In this document: in pieces, positions 48,872 to 58,201 of the stretch
Numbering within the stretch: the stretch's first letter is position 1
Layout of the letters: each line of letters starts with the position of its first letter
Assembly: GCF_000621145.1 (NCBI RefSeq)
Contig: NZ_JHZB01000006.1
Coordinates: forward strand, 1 to 64,000
Source: Desulfobulbus elongatus DSM 2908
GTDB lineage: Bacteria; Desulfobacterota; Desulfobulbia; Desulfobulbales; Desulfobulbaceae
DNA length: 64,000 nucleotides
Direction of reading: 5' to 3'
Notes under the pieces: generated by a model
The model's database searches: none
What the model was told of the DNA's origin: nothing
What the model saw: only the letters and a program-made list of their open reading frames with translations
Made by a program: the position numbers and the translations under genes

Positions 48872-49291
48872 ATGGCTGATTCTCTCGATAATTGCCCCTG
48901 CAGCGGCAAAAACATGAGCAACCTGGCGGCGCCCTGGGTGCTGCTGACCCTGTACCGGCAACCCGCCCTGCACGGGTACGAGCTGACCCGCATCATCCGC
49001 GCGCACATCGAGGCGGCAGGGATGCATATCAACATGACCGGTCTCTACCGGCATCTGAATATGCTGGAAAAGCGCGGCATGCTGGTTTCGCAATGGGATA
49101 CGGAGTCGAGCGGGCCGGCTAAGCGACGGTATGTCTTGACCGAAGATGGCAAGGCCTGCCTGCAGCGCTGGCTTAAAACCTTGAACATGCAGGCGCAGCT
49201 GATCGAGGCCTTTTTTGATCAGGCGCAGGGCCTCCTGCACCGGGGCGCCTTGCCCATGGCCGGGGACGCATCGACGTCGTGTTGCCGGTAG
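48872..49291 (+). CDS. PadR-family transcriptional regulator
   Basis: This 139-residue regulator has a winged helix with the PadR recognition features: WVLLTLYRQPALHGYEL, HINMTGLYRHLNMLEKRGML and the wing PAKRRYVLTEDGKACLQRW. A short C-terminal helix supports dimerisation. The N-terminus has two cysteines (CPCSG), which might sense metal or redox state. The start is taken at the ATG 48872; an ATG at 48839 would lie at the -10 box and is impossible if that promoter is used. Being the first gene, it probably autoregulates the cluster. PadR proteins are usually ligand-released repressors. Confidence 0.88.
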   Translation: MADSLDNCPCSGKNMSNLAAPWVLLTLYRQPALHGYELTRIIRAHIEAAGMHINMTGLYRHLNMLEKRGMLVSQWDTESSGPAKRRYVLTEDGKACLQRWLKTLNMQAQLIEAFFDQAQGLLHRGALPMAGDASTSCCR

Positions 49292-49336
49292 GGTTCCGGG
49301 CAGGTGGGCGTATCAAGCGGAAAAGAAGGAGTTTGT

Positions 49337-50308
49337 ATGCACGATGCCCCCATGGGTGCCGACAGGGTACCCGAGAACGAATCCGAAGCGCTTCTTGATA
49401 CGCGCATCAGCGACAAGCGGATCAACCCTCTCCTGGCCCGCGCCGATGCCATGACGCGCGAACTTTCCGGCAGCCGGGGCTATATCTGGACAGCCATCGG
49501 CATCGACAGCACCCCCTGCGGGATGGGCTGTTCCTTTTGCAGCCATGCCACCAAGTGGGACGCCTATCAGGACTCCCCGCCGCTTTCTGCCGAGGCGATT
49601 GTCGCCAGGGCGGGTGCGTTGGCGGACGGCGGGTCCGACTTTGTCGTTTTGCGCACGACGCAATTCTACGACCTGAACCGGTTGCTCATGCTGGGGAGAC
49701 GCGTCCGGGACCGGATCGGCGACGACATGCACCTGGTCGTCAATACCGGCGAAATGGATGCCGATACGGTCAGGGCGCTCAAGGATGCCGGTTTCTCCAT
49801 GGTCTATCACGTCGTGCGCCTGCGCGAAGGCATCGACACCGGCCATACCGTGGAGATGCGTCTGCGCACCATTGAAACCGCCCTGGCCGGCGGCCTGGAA
49901 GTGCAGTATCTCATCGAACCGCTGGGGCCGGAGCATTCGCCCGCGGAAATCCTGACCGAGGCGCGGCGCGCCAGGTCCATCGGCGCTTCCGGAACCGGCG
50001 TCATGGCCCGGGTCTCCGTCATGGGCACCCCGCTGGCGCATCTGGGCCAGGTGTCGGAAGCCTATCTGCGGCGGGTCGCGGCCGTGGCCCGGCTGGAATA
50101 CCCGGACGGAGGAGTGCACCTGTGCGTGCACCCCCCCACGCCCAGTGTCCTTCGCTGCGGCAGCAATACCATCATCGTCGAACAGGCCGCCAATCCCCGC
50201 GACACCAAGTCGAGCACCGGTCCCTGGCGCGGATTCGACCTGCCCACGGCACGGGCCACGCTCCAGGCGGCGGGGTTCGCTGTCCGCCCCGCCAGGGAAT
50301 CGCATTGA
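49337..50308 (+). CDS. BioB-like radical SAM enzyme of unknown substrate
   Basis: This 323-residue enzyme has the radical SAM cluster motif CGMGCSFC (Cys61, 65, 68) followed by SHATKWDAYQDSPPL. A full TIM barrel with LVVNTGEMDADTVRALKDAG and QYLIEPLGPEHSPAEI follows, and a C-terminal part resembling the biotin-synthase (BATS-like) region, ending in CGSNTIIVEQAANPRDT. It is shorter than ThiH and HydE and is not BioB itself: the BioB cysteine motif environment and auxiliary-cluster residues are absent. AAGAAGGAG precedes the ATG at 49337. Its stop overlaps the permease start (TTGA), so it is coupled to an ABC importer. I infer that the transported compound is the substrate or product. Confidence 0.88.
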   Translation: MHDAPMGADRVPENESEALLDTRISDKRINPLLARADAMTRELSGSRGYIWTAIGIDSTPCGMGCSFCSHATKWDAYQDSPPLSAEAIVARAGALADGGSDFVVLRTTQFYDLNRLLMLGRRVRDRIGDDMHLVVNTGEMDADTVRALKDAGFSMVYHVVRLREGIDTGHTVEMRLRTIETALAGGLEVQYLIEPLGPEHSPAEILTEARRARSIGASGTGVMARVSVMGTPLAHLGQVSEAYLRRVAAVARLEYPDGGVHLCVHPPTPSVLRCGSNTIIVEQAANPRDTKSSTGPWRGFDLPTARATLQAAGFAVRPARESH

Positions 50309-51117
50309 GTCCGGCAGGGAAGAAGGAAAACAGGAGCCGGCTGATAGGATATTCCCTGGGCGCATGGATTTTCGGCATCGGCCTGTGGCAGGCGGTGGCC
50401 TGGACCGTCACCGCCGCACGCGGCGTTCCTTTCCCGACGCCCTGGGAATGCGTGACGGTTGTGTGGGAAATGGCTCACGGCACCGTCTTCCTGGAGTACA
50501 CCATTTACCATCATACCCTGGTCAGTCTGGCGCGGTGGGCCGAGGGCTTCGGCATCGGCCTGGCAACCGGGCTCGCCTACGCGCTCCTCGCCGGCGGGTG
50601 GGTTCCGGTTCGCCGAGTGACCATGCCGACCGTCGAAGTGTTGCAGGTCATTCCGGGGTTGGCCTGGATTCCGGTGGCCATCCTGCTGTTCGGGCTCAAT
50701 CAGACGGCGACCGTGGCGATCATCGCGCTCACCACCTTCCCGGCACTGGCCATTGCGGGAGTCATGGGGGTGCGGAGCGTGGACTCGCATTATGTGCGTG
50801 CCGGCCGCATGTGTGGAGCCGGCCCCTGCGCGCTCCTCGCCACGGTCTTCCTGCCCGGCGCGCTGCCGCATCTGCTCAGCGGACTGCGCATCGCGCTTGG
50901 CGCCGCCTGGCGGGTCCTGGTGGCGGCGGAGATGATCGTCGGCTCCGGCGACGGTCTCGGCTATGCCATCATCCAGTCGCGCTGGACCATGGATTACGCG
51001 TCGGCTTTTGCCTGCATCGCCATCATCGCCGCGCTTGGTTTGGGGATGGAACGAGTGCTGCTGTTGCCGCTCGAACGGCGGACCGTGGAACACTGGGGGA
51101 TGAGCCATGACCAATGA
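50305..51117 (+). CDS. ABC transporter permease, NitT/TauT (SsuC-like) type
   Basis: This 270-residue inner-membrane permease has the BPD_transp_1 domain: GFGIGLATGLAYALLAGG, EVLQVIPGLAWIPVAILLFG and the EAA coupling loop VDSHYVRAGRMCGAGPCALL with LFLP-type continuation. It resembles permeases for nitrate, sulfonate and taurine, and for pyrimidine precursors of thiamine. The best start is a TTG (50305-50307) overlapping the radical SAM stop, with AGGGA seven bases before. No ATG lies near the correct N-terminus. Confidence 0.9.
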   Translation: MSPAGKKENRSRLIGYSLGAWIFGIGLWQAVAWTVTAARGVPFPTPWECVTVVWEMAHGTVFLEYTIYHHTLVSLARWAEGFGIGLATGLAYALLAGGWVPVRRVTMPTVEVLQVIPGLAWIPVAILLFGLNQTATVAIIALTTFPALAIAGVMGVRSVDSHYVRAGRMCGAGPCALLATVFLPGALPHLLSGLRIALGAAWRVLVAAEMIVGSGDGLGYAIIQSRWTMDYASAFACIAIIAALGLGMERVLLLPLERRTVEHWGMSHDQ

Positions 51118-51934
51118 CCCCATCCTCGAACTCAGGCAGGTGCGCAAGGTGTTCCCCGAACAGGGGCGGCAAGAGGCCGTCGTCGCCCTCGATGGGCTGG
51201 ATTTGATCCTGAACGCCGGGGAATTCGTGGCCATCGTCGGGGCCAGCGGCAGCGGAAAATCGACCCTTGTCGACCTCGTTGCCGGCTTCACGCAGCCCAC
51301 CTCCGGCACGGTGACCGTCAAGGGGAAACCGGTCCGCGCGCCCGGACCCGACCGGGTCGTGGTCTTCCAGGATCACGCCGTTTTTCCCTGGTACACCGCC
51401 CTGGACAACGTCGCCTATGGGCTGCGCCGCCAGGGAATGCGACGCCGGCGGGCCAGGGAACGCGCCCGGGAAGCGCTCTGCCAGGTCGGCCTGCAGGACT
51501 TCGCCCATGCCTATCCGGCGGCGCTGTCCGGTGGCATGCGGCAGCGCGTGGCCCTGGCCCGCGCGCTTGTCCTTCGTCCCGACATCCTGCTGCTGGACGA
51601 ACCCTTCGCCTCCCTCGACGCCGTCATGCGTTCCCGGCTGCAGGACGAGCTGACCGGGCTTTGGCGACAGTTCGGCTGGACCGTGCTCTTCGTCACGCAC
51701 ATCCTGACGGAAGCCGTGTACCTGGCGGACCGGGTCGTCGTCCTCGACCGGCCGCCGTCGGGACTGCGCGCCATTGAGCGCATCGGGCTGCCACGGCCGA
51801 GAAACCGCCTGGATGCACGGCTCGCGGAACAAACGGAGGAATTGAGGGCCAGGATGGGCGGCTCTCTGGACACGTTCAACGGCGAGACGCAAGCCGGTCA
51901 AAGACAAAGACAGGAGGAGAGATATTATGCGTGA
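51107..51934 (+). CDS. ABC transporter ATP-binding protein, NitT/TauT type
   Basis: This 275-residue ATPase has Walker A GASGSGKST (~46), Q-loop VVFQDHAVFPW, signature LSGGMRQRVALARAL and Walker B ILLLDEPFASLD, with H-loop FVTHILTEAVYLAD. The EAVYLADRVVVL stretch is typical for nitrate/sulfonate/taurine importers. It overlaps the permease gene by 11 bases and the binding-protein gene by 8, so all are expressed as one unit. Confidence 0.94.
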   Translation: MTNDPILELRQVRKVFPEQGRQEAVVALDGLDLILNAGEFVAIVGASGSGKSTLVDLVAGFTQPTSGTVTVKGKPVRAPGPDRVVVFQDHAVFPWYTALDNVAYGLRRQGMRRRRARERAREALCQVGLQDFAHAYPAALSGGMRQRVALARALVLRPDILLLDEPFASLDAVMRSRLQDELTGLWRQFGWTVLFVTHILTEAVYLADRVVVLDRPPSGLRAIERIGLPRPRNRLDARLAEQTEELRARMGGSLDTFNGETQAGQRQRQEERYYA

Positions 51935-52910
51935 GCGGCAAAGAACACGCATCGTCATGCTGCAGATGCTGCCCGCCTTGCTCCTCCTGTTCCTCGCAGG
52001 GTGCGAAAACGCTCCACCACAACAGGATGAAAAAACTGTCTGCCGGCTCGCCTATACGGCCAAGGGCTATTATGCGCCACAATTTTTGGCCTCGCGCAAC
52101 GGCTGGTTCGAGGCCACCGGGGTGACCGTGCAGGACGTTCCCCTGGGGATGAGCGCCGGCATCGCCGGGGCCGAGGCTTTGGTCAGCGACAGCGCCGACG
52201 TGGCGGTCATGGGGGATGTCCCGGCCCTGATCGCCCTGGCCGGCAATCGGGACTGCGTGCTCATAGCGGCCTACGGGGGCGGCGAAAAGATGCATTCGAT
52301 CATCGCCGCCGGGAAGGCAGGCATCGTCCAGGCCACCGACCTCGCCGGCAAGCGCCTCGGCGTCCAGTTCGGTTCCAGCACCCATGGAGCGGTGTACCTC
52401 TACCTGGAGCGCAATGGCGTCGAGCCGGCGGCGGTGACACTGGTCAACATGCCGCAAAAGGATCTCATCGAAGGGCTGCTCAGCGGCTCCATCGACGCCC
52501 TCGCCGCATCCGAACCGACACCGACCCTTGCCCTGCAAAAGGCCCCCGGTGCACACGAGGTCGCCACCCTTTCGGGCCTGGGCAACGATTATCCACTGCT
52601 CCTGGTGGCAACCAGGGCCTTCGCCGACGCCCATCCCGACGCCATCCGGGTCGTTGTGGCCGGAACGCGCAAGGCCGTCGACTGGATCAATGCCGAGCCG
52701 GACGCCGCCGGAGCCGCAACGGCTGCGGTCACGGGGGCGCCGGCCGCCCTGGAGGCCGACATGTTCCGCAAGATGGAATGGCGGGTTCGACTGGATGACC
52801 AAACCATCGACAGCTTGAATACCACCGCTGCTTTTCTTCATAAGATCGGAAAGTTGAAGCGGATTCCCGATTTGAGGGCACATTCGAGACCGGCATTCGT
52901 GCAGCCATAG
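51927..52910 (+). CDS. Periplasmic substrate-binding lipoprotein of NitT/TauT ABC importer
   Basis: This 327-residue protein has a signal peptide with lipobox FLAGC (Cys26). It then has the NMT1/SsuA-type fold: LAYTAKGYYAPQFLASRNGW, VLVSDSADVAVMGDVPAL, GKRLGVQFGSSTHGAVYLYL, and the hinge region GLLSGSIDALAASEPTPTL. Related proteins bind sulfonates, nitrate or thiamine precursors. Without homology search the ligand cannot be assigned. It is the last gene of the PadR-radical SAM-ABC cluster. Confidence 0.92.
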   Translation: MRERQRTRIVMLQMLPALLLLFLAGCENAPPQQDEKTVCRLAYTAKGYYAPQFLASRNGWFEATGVTVQDVPLGMSAGIAGAEALVSDSADVAVMGDVPALIALAGNRDCVLIAAYGGGEKMHSIIAAGKAGIVQATDLAGKRLGVQFGSSTHGAVYLYLERNGVEPAAVTLVNMPQKDLIEGLLSGSIDALAASEPTPTLALQKAPGAHEVATLSGLGNDYPLLLVATRAFADAHPDAIRVVVAGTRKAVDWINAEPDAAGAATAAVTGAPAALEADMFRKMEWRVRLDDQTIDSLNTTAAFLHKIGKLKRIPDLRAHSRPAFVQP

Positions 52911-53051
52911 CGGAGCAGCGGGACCGCCGCGGTTGGGCCGTATCTGGGCGCCCCCCTGATGCCGGCCTCGCCAGGCGAGCGGCCAGACGGAATGACGGGT
53001 ATCGTCGCTTGGCTGTGCGTAGTTCCGTGCGACCGGCCGCCGCGTCCCGGC

Positions 53052-54239
53052 CTAGAGTCTCCGCCTGAACGTCTGGGCCAGTTCATGCACCGCCATGGCG
53101 TAGTAGGTGCTGTTGTTGTAGCGGGTGATGGTGTAGAAGTTGGGATGCCCGATCAGGTACTGATCGTAGCCGGCATGGCGGAGGAGCAGCAGCCGCAGGG
53201 GGCCGTCGTCGCTGCACGGCCGCGCCGGCTGCAACCCGGCATGGCGGAGGTCGGCGAGGCTGTATTGGGGCGAGAGCCCCGGTTCCAGACCGACCCGGCC
53301 GTTGGCCTGGAGGGGCGTGACGATCGGATGGCCGGCCCGCCAGCCGTGCTGGGCAAAGTAGTTGGCCACGCTGCCGATGGCGTCTTCCGCGTCCCACAGG
53401 TCCCGGCGGCCGTCGCCGTTGAAATCCACGGCCCAGCGCAGAAAGCTGCCGGGCATGAACTGCCCCAGCCCCATGGCCCCGGCATAGGAGCCCAGCGGCC
53501 GGGCCGGGTCGATGCCCTCGTCCCTGGCCATCACCAGGAAGTTCTCCAGTTCGCCGCGAAAATAGTCGCCGCGCCGGGCATAATCGAAGCCCAGCGTGGT
53601 CAGGGCGTCGAGTACCCGGTCCTTGCCGACATAGCTGCCGAAGGTGGTCTCCACCGCCAGGATGCCCAGGATATATTCCGCCGGCACGCCGTACTGCCGG
53701 GTGGCGCGCTGCAGGGTGCCTTGATGGCGGCGGGCGAAGTCGACACCGGCGCCGATATGGCGCTCGTCGAGGAATTTGGCCCGGTAGCGGGTCCAGCCGC
53801 CGACGGCCGGGGGACCTTTCAGTTCCTGATCCGACTTGGTGAGGTAGTCGAGGGTCCAGTTCTTACGCCGGGCCTGGGAAAACAAGCCCAGCAGGTATTC
53901 CCGCTCGAAACCGTGCTGCTCCACCATCCGGTCGACGAACTGGTGCAGGCCGGCGTAGCCGGCGAAATCGCCGGTGAGCTGGCGGGCGTGATAGGCGCCG
54001 ACGCAACGGCGGGCCATGGTCCGGTCCGGTGCCACCCGTGCTTCGGGCCTGATGGCGACTTGCGGCGCCAACCGGCCCGGCGGCGGCTGCTCCGCGCATC
54101 CGGCACAGCCGAGGAGCAGCAGCATGGCGCAGGTCGCCACCAGGGTCCGGCCCGGTTTGCACGAGCGGGACGACGGCGGGGACGGCCGTTGCGTACGGGG
54201 AGCGGGCGATAGGGAATGGCGGTGCAGGGGCGTGTCCAT
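53052..54239 (-). CDS. mltB: Lytic murein transglycosylase B (MltB-like)
   Basis: This 395-residue lipoprotein cuts peptidoglycan glycan strands with 1,6-anhydromuramyl ends. The N-terminus is a basic then hydrophobic segment with a lipobox-like LLLLGC/CAGC. The catalytic glutamate is in ILAVETTFGSY, and the family signature LGSYAGAMGLGQFMPGSF follows, with the EF-hand-like DFNGDGRRDLWD. The final residues (YYAMAVHELAQTFRRRL) are typical of MltB. It lies 113 bases from the neighbouring antiporter gene on the same strand. Confidence 0.92.
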   Translation of the reverse strand: MDTPLHRHSLSPAPRTQRPSPPSSRSCKPGRTLVATCAMLLLLGCAGCAEQPPPGRLAPQVAIRPEARVAPDRTMARRCVGAYHARQLTGDFAGYAGLHQFVDRMVEQHGFEREYLLGLFSQARRKNWTLDYLTKSDQELKGPPAVGGWTRYRAKFLDERHIGAGVDFARRHQGTLQRATRQYGVPAEYILGILAVETTFGSYVGKDRVLDALTTLGFDYARRGDYFRGELENFLVMARDEGIDPARPLGSYAGAMGLGQFMPGSFLRWAVDFNGDGRRDLWDAEDAIGSVANYFAQHGWRAGHPIVTPLQANGRVGLEPGLSPQYSLADLRHAGLQPARPCSDDGPLRLLLLRHAGYDQYLIGHPNFYTITRYNNSTYYAMAVHELAQTFRRRL

Positions 54240-54352
54240 GGCGGGGCGATTCCGAAGCGAAGAGGTTCAAAGTGGGGGAGTGCGCCGCTTGGGGCGACGA
54301 TGCCGATAAAAATAAAGGAAATCTCTTCGTTGGGGAAGAGGAATAGACGCGA

Positions 54353-55282
54353 TCAGGGCCGAAAGGCCAGCACCGTGTACAGGGAGAAGCCGTAGAGCAG
54401 GAGCAGCAGCACGCCCCGGTTGCGGTGGATGGCGCCGCTGCGTGTCGGATAGGTGAGTGCCAGGGCCAGGAAGCCGAAGAACAGGGACAGCATGACCCCG
54501 CCGCGGTCGACAACGGCGATGGGGGCGATGATGGCCGCCACCGGCACGATCAGCAGGCCGTTGAAGATGTTGCTGCCCAGGATGGTTCCCAGGCCGACTT
54601 CGTCGTGGCCGCGCAGCTTGGCGATGATCGCCGTCGCCAGCTCGGGCGTGGATGTGCCGATGGCCACCACCGTGAGGCCGACCGTGAAATAGTCCATGCC
54701 CAGGGACAGGGCGATGCCCTCGGCGCCCGCCACGATCAGGTTGCCGGCGAGAACGAGCAGGGCCAGGCCGCCAAGGCAGGAGCAGACGATCCGTCCCCGC
54801 CGGTGTTCCCCGAGCACGGCCTCCGTGGCGCTGCGCTGCCTGCGCGCCTCGATCATGGCGAGGACCAGCCACGCCAGGAACAGGCCGAAGAGCAGCAGAC
54901 CGTCAAAGCGGGAAAGTTGGCCGTCGAGAACGAGCAGGCCGGTGCAGGGAGGGACCAGCAGGGCAACGGGAAAGTCGCGCCTGATGCTGTCGCGCGGACT
55001 TTGGATGCCGGAAATGACCAGGGCCAGGGCCAGGATCAGGGCCACATTGACGATGTTGCTGCCCAGGACGTCGCCGAGGGCGATCTGGGGATTGCCCGCC
55101 AGGGCGGCGTTGATCGCCACGGACAGCTCGGGGCTCGAGGTGGCGAAGGCGGCCACCACCGCGCCGATGATCCCCGGCGAAATCCGCAGCCAATGGGCCA
55201 GGCCGACCGTGCCGCGGACGAACAGCTCGCCGCCGACCCCGGCGCAGACGATGCCCGCCAGCAGGGCGGCGTACTCGTGCAT
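54353..55282 (-). CDS. Ca2+/cation antiporter (CaCA family, YrbG-like)
   Basis: This 309-residue membrane protein has the two inverted alpha-repeats of the family: FATSSPELSVAINAALAG with ALGDVLGSNIVNVAL, and IGTSTPELATAIIAKLRG with LGTILGSNIFNGLL. A cytoplasmic charged loop (EARRQRSATEAVLGEHRRGR) separates the halves. It exchanges calcium or sodium with protons or sodium. It lies 13 bases downstream of the korB-like gene stop and may be transcribed with that operon. Confidence 0.93.
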   Translation of the reverse strand: MHEYAALLAGIVCAGVGGELFVRGTVGLAHWLRISPGIIGAVVAAFATSSPELSVAINAALAGNPQIALGDVLGSNIVNVALILALALVISGIQSPRDSIRRDFPVALLVPPCTGLLVLDGQLSRFDGLLLFGLFLAWLVLAMIEARRQRSATEAVLGEHRRGRIVCSCLGGLALLVLAGNLIVAGAEGIALSLGMDYFTVGLTVVAIGTSTPELATAIIAKLRGHDEVGLGTILGSNIFNGLLIVPVAAIIAPIAVVDRGGVMLSLFFGFLALALTYPTRSGAIHRNRGVLLLLLYGFSLYTVLAFRP

Positions 55283-55295
55283 GGGCGCGCCGCGC

Positions 55296-56348
55296 TCACC
55301 GATGGGCGGCGTTGATCGCCTCCAGGACCGGGCTGCCGGGGCAGAGATCGGCCTCGGTCAGGCTGTTGAGCGGCCTTTCGCAGGTGTGGAGGATGTCGTG
55401 GGTGTCGGCCGAATCCGGGTTGGCGTAGAGCACGCCGGTGAGAATCACCCCCTGGGCCTTGTGGTCCTCCAGGTTGTCGATGGCCTGGCGGCGGTCGGTG
55501 ATGTCCGGGGCGTCGCGGTGCTTGTGCAGGTGGATCACCGAGTTGTCGTGCAGGACCACCTCCTGCACGGTCTCGTCGGCGTATTCGGCGGTGATGGGCC
55601 GGCGGAAGGGCACCAGGTCGAAGGTGTTGGTGGCCTCGCTGTGCTCGCGAACCCAGTGGTAGCTCTTGGTCGATTCCGGGTTGTTGTTGAAGGTGACGCA
55701 GGGCGAGATCACGTCGATGAACGACATGCCCCGGTGCGACAGGCCGGCCTTGATCAGCGGCACCAGCTGCTGCTTGTCGCCGGAAAAGCTGCGGGCCACG
55801 AAACCGGCCCCCAACTGGATGGCCAGCTCGCACAGGTCGATGGACTCCAGCTCGTTGACCCCGCCCTTCTTGCCCTTCGACCCCTTGTCGGCGGTGGCCG
55901 AGTACTGGCCCTTGGTCAGGCCGTAGCAGCCGTTGTTCATCACGATGTAGAGCATGTCGAGGTTGCGGCGGACCGCATGGATGAACTGGCCCATGCCGAT
56001 GGAGGCGGTGTCGCCGTCGCCGGAAACGCCCAGGTAGATCAGGTCGCGGTTGGCCATGTTGGCGCCGGTGGCGATGGAGGGCATGCGGCCGTGCACCGAG
56101 TTGAAGCCGTGCGATTTGCCGAGGAAATAGGCCGGGCTTTTGGAGGAGCAGCCGATGCCGGACATCTTGACGATGCGGTGCGGCGGCAGGGCCAGCTCGA
56201 AGCAGGCCTGGACGATGGCGTTGCAGATGGAATCGTGGCCGCAGCCGGCGCATAAGGTGGAGATGCCGCCCTCGTAGTCCTGGCGGAGGTAGCCGGCGGC
56301 ATTGGGCGGCAGTTCGGGATGACGGAAGGCGGGGCGGAAAAAGGTCAT
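55296..56348 (-). CDS. 2-oxoacid:ferredoxin oxidoreductase, beta subunit
   Basis: This 350-residue TPP-binding subunit has the cluster ligands CAGCGHDS (Cys33, 36), a third cysteine in GIGCSSKSP, and the TPP motif GVSGDGDTASIGMGQFIHAV...NN. With the alpha subunit it oxidises a 2-oxoacid (2-oxoglutarate, pyruvate or branched-chain) with CoA, reducing ferredoxin. The start overlaps the alpha stop (ATGA). The substrate cannot be fixed from sequence; the KorB-like organisation (350 residues with a C-terminal extension to about 350) favours 2-oxoglutarate or related. Confidence 0.92.
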   Translation of the reverse strand: MTFFRPAFRHPELPPNAAGYLRQDYEGGISTLCAGCGHDSICNAIVQACFELALPPHRIVKMSGIGCSSKSPAYFLGKSHGFNSVHGRMPSIATGANMANRDLIYLGVSGDGDTASIGMGQFIHAVRRNLDMLYIVMNNGCYGLTKGQYSATADKGSKGKKGGVNELESIDLCELAIQLGAGFVARSFSGDKQQLVPLIKAGLSHRGMSFIDVISPCVTFNNNPESTKSYHWVREHSEATNTFDLVPFRRPITAEYADETVQEVVLHDNSVIHLHKHRDAPDITDRRQAIDNLEDHKAQGVILTGVLYANPDSADTHDILHTCERPLNSLTEADLCPGSPVLEAINAAHR

Positions 56349-58201
56349 CGGGTGCCTCCTTGGTCGGGAGCGGTTTTGGGGAGGATGACGCCGCGTTCGG
56401 CCAGGGCCTCCTCCAGGGCGCGGGTGAGAAAGCGGCTGGCCACGGGCAGGCCGTCGTAGCTGGCGATGGGCACCAGCCTGGCCGCGGGCAGGCTGCCCTC
56501 GTTGATCAGCAGGGTCCGCATCTGGCCGTCCCGGTTCTGCTCGATGACGAACACCAGTTCGTGGGCGAGGACGAAATCGAGCACCTCCTGCTGGAAGGGG
56601 AAGGCGCGGATGCGCATGCTGTTGACCGCGATGCCCCGGCGGTGCAGGAGCTCGATGGCCTCGTAGGCCGCCGGGGTGGTGCTGCCGTAGAAGACCACGC
56701 CCAGCCGGGCCTCGGCGTTGGTCATCTTGATCCGGGCCAGGGGCAGCAGCCGCTTGACGGTCTCCCATTTCAGCCGCAGCCGTTCCATGTTGCGGACATA
56801 GGTGTCGCCGTCCTCGGAATAGGCTGAGTATTCGTCCCGCGAGGTGCCCCTGGTGAAATAGACGCCCTTGTCGGGATGGGTGCCGGGATAGGTGCGGGAG
56901 CAGATGCCGTCGCCGTCGGTGTCGCGGTACCGGCCCCATCTGGCGGCGAGGGCGTCGAGCTGGGCGGCGTTCAGCACCTTGCCCCGGTCGTATTGCCGAT
57001 TTTCGTCCCAGGCGAGCGGCGGGCCGTAGTGGTCGTTCATGCCCAGGTCGAGGTCGCTCATCACGATCACCGGCGTCTGCAGCCGCTCGGCCAGGTCGAA
57101 GGCATCGGCGGTCATCTCGAAGCATTCCCTGGGATCGCAGGGAAAAAGGAGCGGATGCTTGGTGTCGCCGTGGGAGGCATAGGCGCAGGTGAGCAGGTCG
57201 GACTGCTGGGTGCGGGTGGGCATGCCGGTGGAGGGGCCGGCCCGCTGCACGTCGATGAGCACCGCCGGGATCTCGGCGAAGTAGGCCAGGCCGAGGAATT
57301 CGCTCATCAGCGAGATGCCGGGGCCGGAGGTGGCGGTGAAGGCGCGGGCCCCGTTCCAGGAGGCGCCGATGACGATGCCGATGGCGGCCAGTTCGTCCTC
57401 GGCCTGGACGATGGCCGCCTTGAGGCGGCCGGTGTTGTCCTCGGTCCGGAACTGTTCGGCGAAGCGGCCGAAGGCCTCGATGATCGAGGTGGACGGGGTG
57501 ATCGGATACCAGCCCACCACGGTGGCGCCGGCAAAGATCGCCCCCAGGGCGGTGGCGCTGTTGCCGTCCATCATGACGGCGTCGCCCACCCGGTCGCTCC
57601 GGCGCACCGTGAGCTTGCAGGCGCCGGCGTGATGGTCGCGGGCGTAGGAGAACCCCAGTTCCAGGGCCCGGATGTTGGGCTCGGCCAGGGCGGGATTCTT
57701 GCGGAACTGCTTGCGCAGGGAATCGGCGAGCACCTCGAACTCCATGTCGAGCAGGGCCGCCAGCGCGCCGACATAGATGATGTTCTTGAGCAGGGGCCGC
57801 ATCCTGACGTTGTCGAAGGCCTCGTTGCAGATCGTGGTCAGGGGGACGCCGATGGCCGTGACGTCGTCGCGCCGGAAATCCTCGGGCAGCGGCCGGGACG
57901 AATCGTAGACGAAATAGCCGCCGGGGACCAGGCCGTCGTAATCCTGCCGCATGGTCTGGCCGTTGATCGCCACCACCATATCGACATCGCCCCGCCGGCC
58001 GACATGGCCGCGCTCGTTGACCCGCACCTCGTACCAGGTGGGCAGTCCCTGGATGTTGGAGGGGAAGATGTTCTTCGGGCTGACCGGCACGCCCATGCGG
58101 AACACCGCCTTGGCGAACAGGTTGTTGGCGCTGGCTGAGCCGGAGCCGTTGACCGTGGCGAAACGGACGACGAAATCGTTGACGCTTTCCAGTTGCTTCA
58201 T
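56345..58201 (-). CDS. 2-oxoacid:ferredoxin oxidoreductase, fused gamma-alpha subunit
   Basis: This 618-residue protein has an N-terminal gamma domain (~1-195: VRFATVNGSGSASANNLFAK) joined to the alpha pyruvate-ferredoxin-type domain. The latter starts at DGNSATALGAIFAGATVVGW, has WYPITPSTSIIEAF and FTATSGPGISLMSEFLG, and ends in the transketolase-like C-terminal domain. The fusion is usual for KorA/VorA-type enzymes. Both ends overlap neighbours by four bases: its ATG overlaps the stop of the GltD-like gene and its stop overlaps the beta start. The complex is cytoplasmic. Confidence 0.93.
   Translation of the reverse strand: MKQLESVNDFVVRFATVNGSGSASANNLFAKAVFRMGVPVSPKNIFPSNIQGLPTWYEVRVNERGHVGRRGDVDMVVAINGQTMRQDYDGLVPGGYFVYDSSRPLPEDFRRDDVTAIGVPLTTICNEAFDNVRMRPLLKNIIYVGALAALLDMEFEVLADSLRKQFRKNPALAEPNIRALELGFSYARDHHAGACKLTVRRSDRVGDAVMMDGNSATALGAIFAGATVVGWYPITPSTSIIEAFGRFAEQFRTEDNTGRLKAAIVQAEDELAAIGIVIGASWNGARAFTATSGPGISLMSEFLGLAYFAEIPAVLIDVQRAGPSTGMPTRTQQSDLLTCAYASHGDTKHPLLFPCDPRECFEMTADAFDLAERLQTPVIVMSDLDLGMNDHYGPPLAWDENRQYDRGKVLNAAQLDALAARWGRYRDTDGDGICSRTYPGTHPDKGVYFTRGTSRDEYSAYSEDGDTYVRNMERLRLKWETVKRLLPLARIKMTNAEARLGVVFYGSTTPAAYEAIELLHRRGIAVNSMRIRAFPFQQEVLDFVLAHELVFVIEQNRDGQMRTLLINEGSLPAARLVPIASYDGLPVASRFLTRALEEALAERGVILPKTAPDQGGTR

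Noticed and set aside
49337-50308. Radical SAM gene as biotin synthase BioB
   Set aside because: It lacks the BioB signature around the cluster and auxiliary-cluster ligands, and no other biotin genes are near.
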